Below are positions 48,818-58,137 of a stretch of DNA of 64,000 bases, piece after piece. Positions within the stretch are counted from its first letter, which is position 1. Each line of letters begins with the position of its first letter. The stretch is from Pseudomonadota bacterium. Its GTDB lineage: Bacteria; Pseudomonadota; Gammaproteobacteria; Steroidobacterales; Steroidobacteraceae. The position numbers and the translations under genes were made by a program. The DNA lies in NCBI GenBank assembly GCA_023417315.1, contig JAEZFW010000001.1, positions 26,625 through 90,624 on the forward strand, in the 5' to 3' direction. The notes beneath the pieces were generated by a model. It saw nothing but the letters and a program-made list of their open reading frames with translations, did not search any database and had not been told where the DNA came from.

Positions 48818-50323
48818 ATGGCAGTAACGGTTAGTGAGTCCGTGGTCGGTAAACCAGATCGGATCTCGAGCGGTGTGGAAGGGCTCGACGATATCCTTGG
48901 GGGCGGCCTCACGAATCAACGTCTTTATCTCCTGGAGGGGACGCCCGGCACCGGTAAGACGACGCTGGCCTTACAGTTCCTGCTCGAAGGGGCACGAGGC
49001 GGAGAGCCCGGGCTCTACGTCACGTTGTCCGAAACTGCCGAGGAGCTGCGAGCCGTTGCCGCCTCTCACGGATGGTCGCTGGACAACATCGAGCTGTACG
49101 AGCTGGTGAATGCCGATGGCTTGGATCCGGAGGCGGAGCAATCGATCCTGCACCCTTCGGAAGTCGAGCTCGGCGAGACGGTTCGGAGCATCATCGCTCG
49201 TGTACGTGCCTTAGCCCCGAAGCGGGTCGTCTTCGACAGTCTGTCGGAGCTGCGGCTCCTTGCGCAAAGTCCCTTGCGGTATCGCCGACAGATTCTCGCG
49301 CTCAAGCATTTCTTCTCTCAGTATAAGTGTACGGTCTTGATGCTCGATGACCGCACCTCCGAACCAGGTGATCTGCATTTGCACAGCATCGCGCACGGCG
49401 TCATCACGCTCGAGTTGCGCGCACAGGAGTTCGGACCCGAACGACGTCGCTTGCAGGTTGTCAAAATGCGCGGGATCAAGTTCCGCGGCGGTTATCACGA
49501 TTTCACTCTTCAGACTGGCGGGCTGAAGGTGTATCCGCGTCTCATCGCAGCGGAGCACCATCGTCCATTTTCCGGAGAAATCGTCACGACAGGCGTCCAG
49601 GCGCTCGATCAACTCCTCGGCGGCGGGCTCCAGCCCGGCAGCAATACACTCCTCATCGGTCCGTCCGGCGTAGGCAAGACCACCACCGCAGTTCGATGCA
49701 TGCTGGCGAATCTCGAACGCGGCGAAAACGCGGCTTACTTCTTATTCGATGAAGGCTTGGGCACGTTGCTCACACGCTGCACAGAGCTCGGCATGGATGT
49801 CCGCCCGCACATCGATGACGGTCGGCTCTCGCTGCAGCAGATCGATCCGGCGGAAATGTCGCCCGGAGAGTTTACGAGCCGGGTGCGAGATACCGTCGAG
49901 AAGCAGAAAGCCAAGTTCCTCGTCATCGACAGCTTAAACGCCTATCTACAGGCGATGCCCGGAGAGAAGTACCTGCTGCTGCAGATGCACGAGCTGTTGA
50001 ACTATCTGAACCAGCTCGGCGTTCTGACGTTCATGGTGCTCGGCCAGCACGGCCTCGTGAACGAGATGCGGACAGAAGTCGACCTCAGCTACCTGAGCGA
50101 TGCGATTCTTCTGTTCCGTTTCTTCGAAGCGAAAGGTGAGATTCTGACCGCGATCTCCGCAGTCAAGAGCCGCACGCTCGCGCACGAGCGCACCATCCGG
50201 GAGTTCAAGCTCAGCAGCACGCATGGCTTACAAGTCGGAGATGCATTGCAAGGCTTCGAAGGCGTGATGTCCGGCATTCCCAGGTATCATGGTGGCACTG
50301 CAATGCTGAATGCCGACGAGTAA
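48818..50323 (+). CDS. KaiC-like double RecA-domain ATPase
   Basis: 501 residues, two KaiC domains. Walker A 'EGTPGTGKTTLA' (about 41-50) and 'IGPSGVGKTTTAV' (281-292); 'DSLSELRLLA' and 'LVIDSLNAYLQA' as Walker B; 'RRLQVVKMRGIKFRGGYHDF' as in KaiC (KMRG-FR--YHDF). No KaiA or KaiB gene nearby. It is followed after three bases by a hybrid kinase, the arrangement of stress- and light-linked KaiC homologues. Autophosphorylation-site equivalents: by eye, 'VDLSYLSDAILL' stands where KaiC has its Ser-Thr pair. Confidence 0.92.
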   Translation: MAVTVSESVVGKPDRISSGVEGLDDILGGGLTNQRLYLLEGTPGTGKTTLALQFLLEGARGGEPGLYVTLSETAEELRAVAASHGWSLDNIELYELVNADGLDPEAEQSILHPSEVELGETVRSIIARVRALAPKRVVFDSLSELRLLAQSPLRYRRQILALKHFFSQYKCTVLMLDDRTSEPGDLHLHSIAHGVITLELRAQEFGPERRRLQVVKMRGIKFRGGYHDFTLQTGGLKVYPRLIAAEHHRPFSGEIVTTGVQALDQLLGGGLQPGSNTLLIGPSGVGKTTTAVRCMLANLERGENAAYFLFDEGLGTLLTRCTELGMDVRPHIDDGRLSLQQIDPAEMSPGEFTSRVRDTVEKQKAKFLVIDSLNAYLQAMPGEKYLLLQMHELLNYLNQLGVLTFMVLGQHGLVNEMRTEVDLSYLSDAILLFRFFEAKGEILTAISAVKSRTLAHERTIREFKLSSTHGLQVGDALQGFEGVMSGIPRYHGGTAMLNADE

Positions 50324-50326
50324 GAT

Positions 50327-52069
50327 GTGGAAGAACGAGTCCTCATACTCGCACCGCGTGGCCGCGATGCGCAGGTGCTGCTTCAGCTCTTGAAGGAGCT
50401 GCGTTGCGAAGCCGCCTTGTGCGCCGATGTCGATCAACTCACGCAAGCCGTGCGCGAAGGTGCGGGAACGGCGCTCATCACCGAAGAAGCATTGCAGCAC
50501 GCGAATCTTCGCGCGTTGGTCGACTGGCTGCGCGAGCAACCGGCGTGGTCGGACTTTCCGTTCGTCCTGCTCGCGGCTCGGCAACTGAGCCCACGCAGCG
50601 AAACAGCTCAGGCGATCATTCGCGATCTCGGCAACGTCGTCGTGCTCGAGCGGCCGATTGCGGCAGCCACGATCGCGAGCGCCGTCGACTCGGCGTTACG
50701 CGCGCGCCGACGACAGTATCAGACACGCAATCATCTCAAGGAACGCGAGCGAGCCGAAGAACGGCTGCGCGCAAGCCAGCAGGCGTTGCAGCAGCTCAAT
50801 GAAACGCTCGAAAGCCGCATCGCGGTGCGCACACATGACTTGGCGCGTGCAAACGATCGCTTGATGAAGGAGATCGCCGAGCGCGAGCGCGCCCAGGCAG
50901 CGCTCGTGCAGGCACAAAAGATGGAGGCGGTGGGGCAGCTCACGAACGGCATCGCACACGACTTCAACAATCTATTGACCGCGGTCGTGGGGAATCTGGA
51001 CATGATCGCAAGGCGCACGGACGATGCGCGCAACAAGCGTCTCGCGAGCTTCGCTCTTGAAGCGGCGCACCGCGCATCGCGGCTCACCGGTCAGCTGCTC
51101 GCGTTCTCTCGATCGCAACGACTCGATTTGCGGCCCGTGCTGCTCGATCACCTGATCGAAGGCATGGGCGATCTGGTGCGCCGTTCGATCGGCCCCGAGA
51201 TCGAGATCAAGCTGGATCTCAATGCGGATGCGACGCAGGCGGTTGCTGATGCGAACCAGCTGGAGCTCGCGATCCTGAATCTCGTCATCAACGCACGCGA
51301 TGCCATGCCGGAAGGCGGGACGCTGACGATCGCAACGTCGGTGCGAAAACCTGATGGCGTGGACTTGGCAGGCGGGTCGTACGTCGTCGTTGCGATCGCA
51401 GACACGGGCGTCGGCGTTCCGAGCCATCTGCAACAGAAAGTGTTCGAGCCGTTCTTTACGACCAAGCCGACCGGTAAGGGTACGGGACTCGGACTGAGTC
51501 AGGTGTATGGCATCGCACAGCAATCCGGCGGCACGGCGCGTCTCATCAGCACGCCCGGTCGCGGCACGATCGTTGAGATATGGTTGCCGATCTCCGAGGC
51601 TGCGATCGAAGCGACGCCGGCGCACGATGAAGAGGGATCGATTGCCGACGTCGCGAGGGGCGAGTCGATTCTGGTCATCGAGGACGATGGCGATGTGCGC
51701 CGCTTCATCACCGAATGCTTGAACACCTTGGGCTTCACGGTGCTCGAAGCGGACAACGGGCACTCTGGACTCGAGATGCTTGCGCACCAATGTCCGGACT
51801 TGGTCATCGTCGATTTCGCGATGCCGGGCATGAATGGCGCCGAAGTCGCAACGTGCGTACGGCAGGCGCATCCCCTGCTGCCGATCATCTTCGTCACGGG
51901 GTATGCAGACATGGACGCAGTCGAGCGCGTGGCGGGGGTGAAGTTTTTGTTGCGTAAGCCTTTCGATGTGGCCGGGTTGTCGACTATCGTGAGGGATGCC
52001 TTACGACATGCCTCAGCCGGGCTGCCTCTCGTATCTCCCGACTGCGAAGCGTTACAACCGAGCGCGTGA
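50327..52069 (+). CDS. Hybrid histidine kinase linked to KaiC
   Basis: 580 residues from GTG 50327. N-terminal about 120 residues are a degenerate receiver-like domain ('ERVLILAPRGRDAQVLLQLL'), a coiled coil (130-195), HisKA with His211 ('LTNGIAHDFNNLLTAVVGNL'), HATPase ('NLVINARDAM', 'DTGVGVP', 'GTGLGLSQVYGI') and a C-terminal receiver with Asp495 ('LVIVDFAMPGMNG'). No transmembrane part: cytoplasmic. Input probably via the KaiC partner encoded immediately upstream. The output regulator is not adjacent. Confidence 0.9.
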   Translation: MEERVLILAPRGRDAQVLLQLLKELRCEAALCADVDQLTQAVREGAGTALITEEALQHANLRALVDWLREQPAWSDFPFVLLAARQLSPRSETAQAIIRDLGNVVVLERPIAAATIASAVDSALRARRRQYQTRNHLKERERAEERLRASQQALQQLNETLESRIAVRTHDLARANDRLMKEIAERERAQAALVQAQKMEAVGQLTNGIAHDFNNLLTAVVGNLDMIARRTDDARNKRLASFALEAAHRASRLTGQLLAFSRSQRLDLRPVLLDHLIEGMGDLVRRSIGPEIEIKLDLNADATQAVADANQLELAILNLVINARDAMPEGGTLTIATSVRKPDGVDLAGGSYVVVAIADTGVGVPSHLQQKVFEPFFTTKPTGKGTGLGLSQVYGIAQQSGGTARLISTPGRGTIVEIWLPISEAAIEATPAHDEEGSIADVARGESILVIEDDGDVRRFITECLNTLGFTVLEADNGHSGLEMLAHQCPDLVIVDFAMPGMNGAEVATCVRQAHPLLPIIFVTGYADMDAVERVAGVKFLLRKPFDVAGLSTIVRDALRHASAGLPLVSPDCEALQPSA

Positions 52070-52093
52070 GAGCGCGCCGCGCCGGGTGACGCC

Positions 52094-52579
52094 ATGAATG
52101 CCGCGGTCATGTGGGTGCTCGCGATCGTGCTCATGGCGGTGGGCGCAGCCGGCATCATCTTGCCCGCGCTCCCGGGCGTGCCACTCATCTTCGCAGGCAT
52201 GGTCCTCGCAGCGAGCATCGATGATTTTCAGCGCATCGGCTGGATCACGCTCGCGATCTTGGGCTTCCTGACCGTCATTGCGTTCATCGTCGACTTTGCA
52301 GCATCGGCGCTCGGCGCCAAGCGTGTCGGCGCGAGCGCGCGGGCGGTGTGGGGTGCGATCATCGGTACGATCGTGGGCCTATTCTTCGGCATTCCTGGCT
52401 TGGTACTTGGGCCGTTCGTCGGTGCCGTGATCGGCGAGATCACGGTGCATGGTCGCGTGGATCGCGCGGGCCGCGTAGGCGTCGCGACTTGGATGGGCCT
52501 CATCTTCGGCACGTTGTTCAAGCTCGCGATCGCCTTCTCGATGCTCGGCATTTTTGCCTTCGCCTACTTCATCGACTGA
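52094..52579 (+). CDS. DUF456 membrane protein
   Basis: 161 residues, about five hydrophobic segments; 'GIILPALPGVPLIFAGMVLA' and 'GPFVGAVIGEIT' are DUF456 signatures (Gly-rich). Unknown function. The stop TGA shares a base with the next start (TGATG). Confidence 0.9.
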   Translation: MNAAVMWVLAIVLMAVGAAGIILPALPGVPLIFAGMVLAASIDDFQRIGWITLAILGFLTVIAFIVDFAASALGAKRVGASARAVWGAIIGTIVGLFFGIPGLVLGPFVGAVIGEITVHGRVDRAGRVGVATWMGLIFGTLFKLAIAFSMLGIFAFAYFID

Positions 52580-53844
52580 TGGATAACGTCACCCACACGC
52601 TGATCGGCGTGCTCGTTGGCGAAGCGGCTGCAGTCCTCACAAAACCCTCACGCGACGGCTTGCCCCAGGCAACACGCCGCGCGCTGTGTGTCACGACTAT
52701 GGCGATCGGCAGCAATCTGCCGGATCTCGATTTTCTGTACTCGACAGTGACGGGCAGCAAGCTCGATTATCTCCTGCATCATCGCGGACACACGCACACG
52801 TTCGTCGTCGCCATCTTCATCGCTGCTGCGATGTGGCTTGCATTCGAGCTGTGGGCAAAGCGGCGCAACCAACCGATCTCGCGCACCGATCGCATGACGC
52901 TGGCGGCGCTTGCGCTGCTCGCACCCATGTTGCACATCGCGATGGATCTCACGAACAACTACGGCGTGCACCCGCTGTGGCCATTCGACAATCGCTGGTT
53001 CTTCGGCGATTCCATCTTCATCGTCGAGCCGCTGCTGTGGGCGGCGATTGCACCGACGCTATTCTTTCTACGCACACGGATCGCTCGAGCGATCTGCGCG
53101 CTGATCCTTGCAATCGGCATCGGGCTTGCGTTCGGTTCAGGCATGGTGCCAATGCCGTTCGCGATCGCATACTCGATCTTCGTCGCGAGATTGCTGTACG
53201 CAGGTTGGAAGCTGCATGCGCGCGCCGCCGTGATGCTTGGCTTGAGCGTGTGGGTGTTCGTCAGCCTCGTGTTCATCACGACGAGTCGGATCGCCGAACG
53301 GCGTGTCGACATGCTTGCGCACGCGCACTTCCCGGCTGCGTACATATTGGATCGCGTGCTCACGCCGATGCCCGTGAATCCAATTTGCTGGGAAGTGATC
53401 TTCATCCAACAGGAAGCGGCCGATCTCGTCTTGCGGCGTGCGATGCTCTCGATGATGCCGACGTGGATTCCTGCGGCGCGTTGTCCAGGCCGCAGCCTCG
53501 ACATCCCGATCACAGCGCCGCTGCACCGGGTGGCTGCGATCGATAGCGCATCGCTTAAGTGGCACGGCGAAGTGCGTTCGAGCAGCAAGCTGCTGTCGTC
53601 ATTGTGGAACGAGAACTGCCGAGTGGATGCATTCATGCGCTTTGCACGCGCGCCGTGGCTCGCGCACCTGGAACGAAGATGGGTGATCGGCGATCTTCGC
53701 TATGACCGTGAGGAAGCGCTCGGATTTGCCGAGATCGAGGTCGAAGCGCATGCGGAACCCTGCCCGGCGTGGGTTCCGCCGTGGGTTCCCCCGAGAAGGG
53801 ACGTGCGAGCGCCGCTAAGTGTCGGGGACCAGGTGATGGAGTGA
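52579..53844 (+). CDS. YdjM-like membrane-bound metal-dependent hydrolase
   Basis: 421 residues. 'MDNVTHTLIGVLVGEAA' start, 'SNLPDLDFL', 'LLHHRGHTHTFVVAI' (His cluster) and 'HIAMDLTNNYGVHPLWPFDN' (D-x-x-N-x-x-G-x-x-x-L-x-P) are YdjM/LexA-induced hydrolase motifs. Four membrane segments in the N-terminal half; a soluble C-terminal half ends in a Pro-rich tail. Phospholipid-like hydrolysis is suggested for the family. Coupled to DUF456. Confidence 0.88.
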   Translation: MDNVTHTLIGVLVGEAAAVLTKPSRDGLPQATRRALCVTTMAIGSNLPDLDFLYSTVTGSKLDYLLHHRGHTHTFVVAIFIAAAMWLAFELWAKRRNQPISRTDRMTLAALALLAPMLHIAMDLTNNYGVHPLWPFDNRWFFGDSIFIVEPLLWAAIAPTLFFLRTRIARAICALILAIGIGLAFGSGMVPMPFAIAYSIFVARLLYAGWKLHARAAVMLGLSVWVFVSLVFITTSRIAERRVDMLAHAHFPAAYILDRVLTPMPVNPICWEVIFIQQEAADLVLRRAMLSMMPTWIPAARCPGRSLDIPITAPLHRVAAIDSASLKWHGEVRSSSKLLSSLWNENCRVDAFMRFARAPWLAHLERRWVIGDLRYDREEALGFAEIEVEAHAEPCPAWVPPWVPPRRDVRAPLSVGDQVME

Positions 53845-53923
53845 CGAAGCCACAGCAGACGCTGGACTGCGAGCTGCCTATTTCTGACTTCGTCACCTCG
53901 TCACCCCGTCACCCCGTCACCTT
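53831..53923. repeat. Inverted pair of period-7 mini-tandem repeats
   Basis: Left arm AGGTGATGGAGTGACGAAG (53831-53849) is inverted in the right arm 53888-53923, which carries four GTGACGG-type 7-bp units. Left arm has fewer units. Core about 38 bp. Confidence 0.65.
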
Positions 53924-53980
53924 GGATCTTTTTGTAGGTGCAAAACGTTCTTCGTGTCGGTGTACTTCAGCGTCTGCCGT

Positions 53981-55951
53981 ATGAGAACCTCCAGCCGATC
54001 ACTCCTCGCCACGGCGCTGTGGCATGGCTTGGCACTGGTTGCCTTGGCCTGCGTGCCTGCAATCAAGTTCGGCGAAACTTGGTGGCAAATTCCTAAACGC
54101 AGGCTTCTGCCCGCCGTGTTTTTGATGGGGGCGTATGCACTCAGCGCAGCGCTTGTAACCGCTTTCATTCGCGGAGAAGGCCGCCGCGCGGCAGGTCAAG
54201 CGTTGCTGGTGACCTTGAGTGTCTTTGCCCTGTGCCTTTTCGGCATGCACGTTCTGAATATCGAACTGCCGCGCTACATGTTGGTGTCTGCGTTCGTTGC
54301 TGCGATCGTTCTGATCCCCCTTTCGACAACGACGTTTCGCGCGCGCACCGTCGGATGGCTGGCACCTGTCCTCGCGAGCACTGCCGCACTGTTGTTCGTC
54401 GTGCGGGCAATCGCGTTTCAGCCCGCCGCAAGTCATGAGAGCCAGCGTTCGTACATCAAAACTGCTTTTTACACCCTCCAGGTCACACAGTACTCGGGAC
54501 TCATTCCGGCCCCGGCCACGCGCGGCGGCGGGTTAGATCGCGTCGGCGATAGCGTCCTGTTGGGCACCGGCGACGGCCATCTGTATCTGTTGGATGCCGG
54601 AAGCAGCGACGGGCCGATCGGCGTGCACGAGCTCCCGACGATCGTTCCGGCCAATCGTGAGGAATTTGCAGCCGCGTTCGGTGGGAGCCCGCGATCGCCG
54701 AAACGACATATCGATTGGACGGAGAAAGGTCCACCGCGAGTGCAAACCTGGCGCTTTCGAGTGGCTGATGTCATCGCTCAAGAGAATGGCGATCGCGTGC
54801 GGCTCTATGCATCCCATCATTATTGGCATGCGGATCGCGAGTGCTTCGTGGTCCGTGTCTCGACGATTGAAGGCAGCGGAGCAGATCTCGCAGGGTCGTT
54901 GCGCGAGACAAAGTGGAACACATTGTACGAGACGACACCGTGCGTACCGATGACAGGCGAACGCCGTAAGAAAGGTAAGAATCCGTTCAAAGGCGAGGAA
55001 GTTGGCGGTCGTCTAGCGCTACTCGATGAGAACACGCTGCTACTCACCGTGGGCGATCATGGATTTTATGGTCTCGAGTCGCTGGAGTTGTTCGCGCAAG
55101 ATCCGCAAGGCTCGTACGGAAAGACGATCCGCATCGATCTGACGACTCGACGAGCGGAGATCTTCACCTTAGGTCATCGCAACCCGCAAGGCATCTTCGT
55201 CGCTCCTGAGCACAAGATCTGGCTGACCGAGCACGGCTCACAGGGCGGCGATGAGTTGAACCTTCTTTCCGCAGGTGTGAACTACGGTTGGCCGCTCGTG
55301 ACATATGGCACTGAGTACGGCGCTGCCGTCTGGCCCCTGAGCAAGCAACAGGGCCATCACGACGGGTACATGCAGCCCGTGTACGCCTGGACACCGAGCG
55401 TCGGGGTCTCGAACCTCGTGCGAATGACAGGCGATGCATTTCCGATTTGGCGTGGCGATCTGATCGTGGGCTCGCTCGCGACGAGATCGCTGTACCGCCT
55501 CGTGCTCGACGGCGATCGCGTCGTGCTCAGCGAGCCCATCGCGCTGAATCGTCGAGTGCGCGATGTGCTCGAGCTTGGCGATGGTCGATTGCTCGTGTGG
55601 ACCGATGACGCGTCGTTGCTCGTGATCGAACAGGCAAGTGGCTTGGATGGGCAGGCGGCATACGGCTCCATGTGCTTGGGGTGTCATCAGGCAGTCGACG
55701 GCCTGTCGCACCGCATCGGCCCTGATCTTTTCGGAATCGTCGGCCGCGGTATCGGAGATGCACCCGGATACGAAGAATTCTCGCCTGCTCTGCGCGCCCG
55801 CACAGGCCGATGGACGCGTGCGCAGCTCGATGCATTCCTCCGCGATCCGCAGGCATTCGCGCCCGGCACTACGATGGCGTTCGGCGGCGTGAAGGACGAT
55901 GAAGTGCGCGCCAAACTGATCGACTATCTGGCTGGGCTCAAGGAAGAATGA
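53981..55951 (+). CDS. GSDH/Hhip-like dehydrogenase with cytochrome c domain
   Basis: 656 residues. Four membrane segments at the N-terminus (to about 150), then a PQQ-dependent glucose/sorbosone-dehydrogenase-like propeller ('LTVGDHGFYGLESL', 'LGHRNPQGIFVAPEHKIWLT', 'EHGSQGGDELNLLSAGVNYG' = typical NYG-WP motif) and C-terminal cytochrome c 'YGSMCLGCHQAVDG' (CxxCH) with the axial Met in 'GTTMAFGG'. Membrane-anchored periplasmic sugar or aldose oxidation with electron transfer to heme. A start at 53954 is also possible. Confidence 0.85.
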   Translation: MRTSSRSLLATALWHGLALVALACVPAIKFGETWWQIPKRRLLPAVFLMGAYALSAALVTAFIRGEGRRAAGQALLVTLSVFALCLFGMHVLNIELPRYMLVSAFVAAIVLIPLSTTTFRARTVGWLAPVLASTAALLFVVRAIAFQPAASHESQRSYIKTAFYTLQVTQYSGLIPAPATRGGGLDRVGDSVLLGTGDGHLYLLDAGSSDGPIGVHELPTIVPANREEFAAAFGGSPRSPKRHIDWTEKGPPRVQTWRFRVADVIAQENGDRVRLYASHHYWHADRECFVVRVSTIEGSGADLAGSLRETKWNTLYETTPCVPMTGERRKKGKNPFKGEEVGGRLALLDENTLLLTVGDHGFYGLESLELFAQDPQGSYGKTIRIDLTTRRAEIFTLGHRNPQGIFVAPEHKIWLTEHGSQGGDELNLLSAGVNYGWPLVTYGTEYGAAVWPLSKQQGHHDGYMQPVYAWTPSVGVSNLVRMTGDAFPIWRGDLIVGSLATRSLYRLVLDGDRVVLSEPIALNRRVRDVLELGDGRLLVWTDDASLLVIEQASGLDGQAAYGSMCLGCHQAVDGLSHRIGPDLFGIVGRGIGDAPGYEEFSPALRARTGRWTRAQLDAFLRDPQAFAPGTTMAFGGVKDDEVRAKLIDYLAGLKEE

Positions 55952-55989
55952 TCGAAGGAGCGATCAACGCGCTCGTTGACAAACGCGGC

Positions 55990-56526
55990 TCACTTGCGAT
56001 CAGGAAACTGCGACAGGATTTCAGACACGACGGCGCGAGCATCCTCATCGCTCAATTCCTGCTCGCGAAATGAAGCATCGATGGCGCCGCTCCAGATCTG
56101 CAAGTTGGATGCGACATCGACGATGTCGAGCACCAGCGTGCCGCCAAATCGATCACGTTGACCCACAGGCAAGCTCACACCTATGCCCCCGCCGATCCCG
56201 CCTGAACCCCCGCCCGCGCCTACACCGACACGCGGCCGTTCTTGCGGTCGCTCGAATGAGGTGAACACATAACTGACTCGACAGTCAGGCCGCTCGCTCG
56301 CGATCGTGAAACCCTTGCGTTCGAGCTCCGCCAACGCCGCGGCACGTACTCGCTGATCGGTGAGCGTCGCAGCTTCCTTCGTTTGGGGCAGCCAGTCGAA
56401 CGAGCGGCACTTCGCGAGATCCACGTTCGCCGCTTTGTCTACACGCACGGGCGAGCTGGTGGACGCGCAAGCGCACAGTGTCACGCCCAGTGCCACGGCT
56501 AGCAAGGTCTTACGTTTGTTCCCCAT
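55990..56526 (-). CDS. DUF4136 lipoprotein
   Basis: 178 residues, lipobox 'TLCAC' near residue 20 (or CACAS), then 'CRSFDWLPQTKEAATLTDQR', 'DCRVSYVFTSFERPQ' and a Gly-rich loop 'VGVGAGGGSGGIGGGIGVSL', features of DUF4136. Outer-membrane lipoprotein of unknown role. Confidence 0.85.
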   Translation of the reverse strand: MGNKRKTLLAVALGVTLCACASTSSPVRVDKAANVDLAKCRSFDWLPQTKEAATLTDQRVRAAALAELERKGFTIASERPDCRVSYVFTSFERPQERPRVGVGAGGGSGGIGGGIGVSLPVGQRDRFGGTLVLDIVDVASNLQIWSGAIDASFREQELSDEDARAVVSEILSQFPDRK

Positions 56527-56541
56527 CGAAGCCTACCTACA

Positions 56542-57360
56542 TCACTCCTCCTCGCGTGCGGTGCGCACGCGAGGAGCGTACTCATAATGCCACGGCTCGT
56601 TCGGCACCGTCAGTGGACCTTCGAAGCGAGTCCCCAGCGTCGCGCGCTTGAGCTTAGCCGACCAGCCGTCCCGCTCCCACGCCTCATCGGCGAGCGTCAG
56701 CGTCGTGGGAGCAACCACTTTGCCGTCCTTGTAAACGGCGAAATCGATCGCTCGCAATTGACCATGCAACGATAACCCTGGCGCTGCCAAGGTCGGCGCG
56801 CTCGGAGGGCGCCAGCGCTGCAAGAAGGCGTGGAAGCGATCGATCGCTGCTGCACTCGGAGGATCGGAGTAATGCGATTTGAGCAGCTCCTTGCTGACCG
56901 CTCGCTGAATCGCCCGTGCTGCGCGTTGCACGGATGCATTCGTATTCCACCGCTCGATCTGCGTATCCAAGCTGCGCACGTCCGTGTTCGCATACAGCGT
57001 GTAACCTGGGTTCTCGGCTTCGAAACGGGTTTGAACGCGTGCGACTTCCGCCATGACTTCGCTATACGCCGCCGTCTTTTCGAAGGATTCGATTTGATCC
57101 TCAGACCAACTCCACCGATCGAGCAAACGATCGCCCGCTCGAACGTACGCGCGCAATGCAAGGAGCTGCCTCGCCGTTCCGTCGATGCGCAGGAGCGCAG
57201 ACTGCGCAGGTGCGGGCAGGTCCGAGGCGAGTGCGTCGCGATAGCGCTCGAGGCGCTGGTTCAGGTTTGCGCTATCTGCAAACGCCAGCGGAGAGAAGCA
57301 GAGTGCCGCCGATATCACGAACGTTCGAATCGTTGCCGAAAGGACAGGGGTGCAGATCAC
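56542..57360 (-). CDS. Probable M15-type (LAS) peptidase, exported
   Basis: 272 residues from GTG 57360 with a signal peptide ('FVISAALCFSPLAFA'). The C-terminal third has 'LSLHGQLRAIDF' (His and Asp of the HxxxxxxD set) and 'NEPWHYEYAP' (EPWHxE), the zinc-binding pattern of VanY/DacB D-Ala-D-Ala carboxypeptidases. The N-terminal two thirds are helical and unlike known M15 proteins. Would trim peptidoglycan peptides. The start is uncertain. Confidence 0.7.
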   Translation of the reverse strand: MICTPVLSATIRTFVISAALCFSPLAFADSANLNQRLERYRDALASDLPAPAQSALLRIDGTARQLLALRAYVRAGDRLLDRWSWSEDQIESFEKTAAYSEVMAEVARVQTRFEAENPGYTLYANTDVRSLDTQIERWNTNASVQRAARAIQRAVSKELLKSHYSDPPSAAAIDRFHAFLQRWRPPSAPTLAAPGLSLHGQLRAIDFAVYKDGKVVAPTTLTLADEAWERDGWSAKLKRATLGTRFEGPLTVPNEPWHYEYAPRVRTAREEE

Positions 57361-57759
57361 GAGCGGTCCTCTTCCTGGGCAGCTCGACGCGAGCCTCGGA
57401 CTAGAACGTCTGGTGATCTGGCCTGGATCCCGTTGTAGCCATGACAAACGAATCGGACCCTCTCGTCCGTCATCCTCCTGACCGCGGGCCTATCGGAATC
57501 AGGAGGAGATTCGGATGGGTCCTCGCCTCCGCGAGGATGACGACAGAGGGCAACGAGTTGTCTCCGCAAGCGAATCTTCGTTCGTCGCCTCCTGAGCGAG
57601 GGTCTATTGCAACCAGGAGGAGATTCGGATGGGTCCTCGCCTCCGCGAGGATGACGACAGGGGCAAGGTGTTGCGGCCCGCGTGCGAAACCGCGTCCGTC
57701 ACCCCGCGAGGGCGAGGGCCTATCCTTACGTCCAATCCAGGCACGACACCCTGTGTCGT
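57361..57759. repeat. Direct repeats and REP-like units, no gene seen
   Basis: About 400 bp. A block with GGAGATTCGGATGGGTCCTC and GAGGATGACGACAG occurs twice (about 57503-57545 and 57620-57662), separated by about 117 bp, with further 'cgtc(a)tcctcctgaccgcgggcc' and 'ccccgcgagggcgagggcct' units. All are of the short interspersed palindrome type. Open frames across them are artefacts. Confidence 0.7.
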
Positions 57760-58029
57760 TTACAGACCGAGGGTATCGGTCGGCTGCTTTTCGATGAGGA
57801 TCGATCCACGGATGACGAGCGCTGCGATCGCACCGATCGCAGCCAGCTGGGGCGCGAGCAGTGTGCCAACCACACCTACGGTGAGCGGGATGTCGACCAG
57901 CACGCGGCCTTCTTCGTTCTTGATCACCACGCGGCGAATGTTGCCTTCGCGGATGATCTCCTTGATCTTCGCGAGCAGCGTATCGCCGCTGAATTGGAAT
58001 TCTTCAGTATTCGGATTCGTCATTGCCAT
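57760..58029 (-). CDS. DUF4342 protein
   Basis: 89 residues. 'LLAKIKEIIREGNIRRVVIK' and 'GRVLVDIPLTVGVVG' then a hydrophobic 'LLAPQLAAIGAIAALV' fit DUF4342. Small membrane-associated protein, unknown function. ATG at 58029 or 58023. Confidence 0.88.
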   Translation of the reverse strand: MAMTNPNTEEFQFSGDTLLAKIKEIIREGNIRRVVIKNEEGRVLVDIPLTVGVVGTLLAPQLAAIGAIAALVIRGSILIEKQPTDTLGL

Positions 58030-58047
58030 ACCTCCGCCCTTGTATCT

Positions 58048-58136
58048 GTGACGAGTGACGAGCAAATCCACGAGGCTCCAGAGCGTCGTTGGCCGCTTGC
58101 TACCTCTTGCCCGTCACCTCACACGTCACTCGTCAC
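58048..58136. repeat. Inverted pair of period-7 mini-tandem repeats
   Basis: GTGACGAGTGACG at 58048-58060 is inverted at 58124-58136, both built from GTGACGA units; the right arm has additional CGTCACC/TCAC units. Core about 60 bp. Confidence 0.7.
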
Positions 58137-58137
58137 A

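Noticed and set aside
46761..48827. Two rightward frames of over 300 residues across the large dehydrogenase gene
   Set aside because: Arg-rich translations without any motif, antisense to a gene with clear domains; shadow frames.
57441..57797. Rightward frame reading 'RRRFGWVLASARMTT' twice
   Set aside because: This is the translation of duplicated REP-like DNA; such peptides appear wherever these repeats lie in frame and do not indicate a gene.
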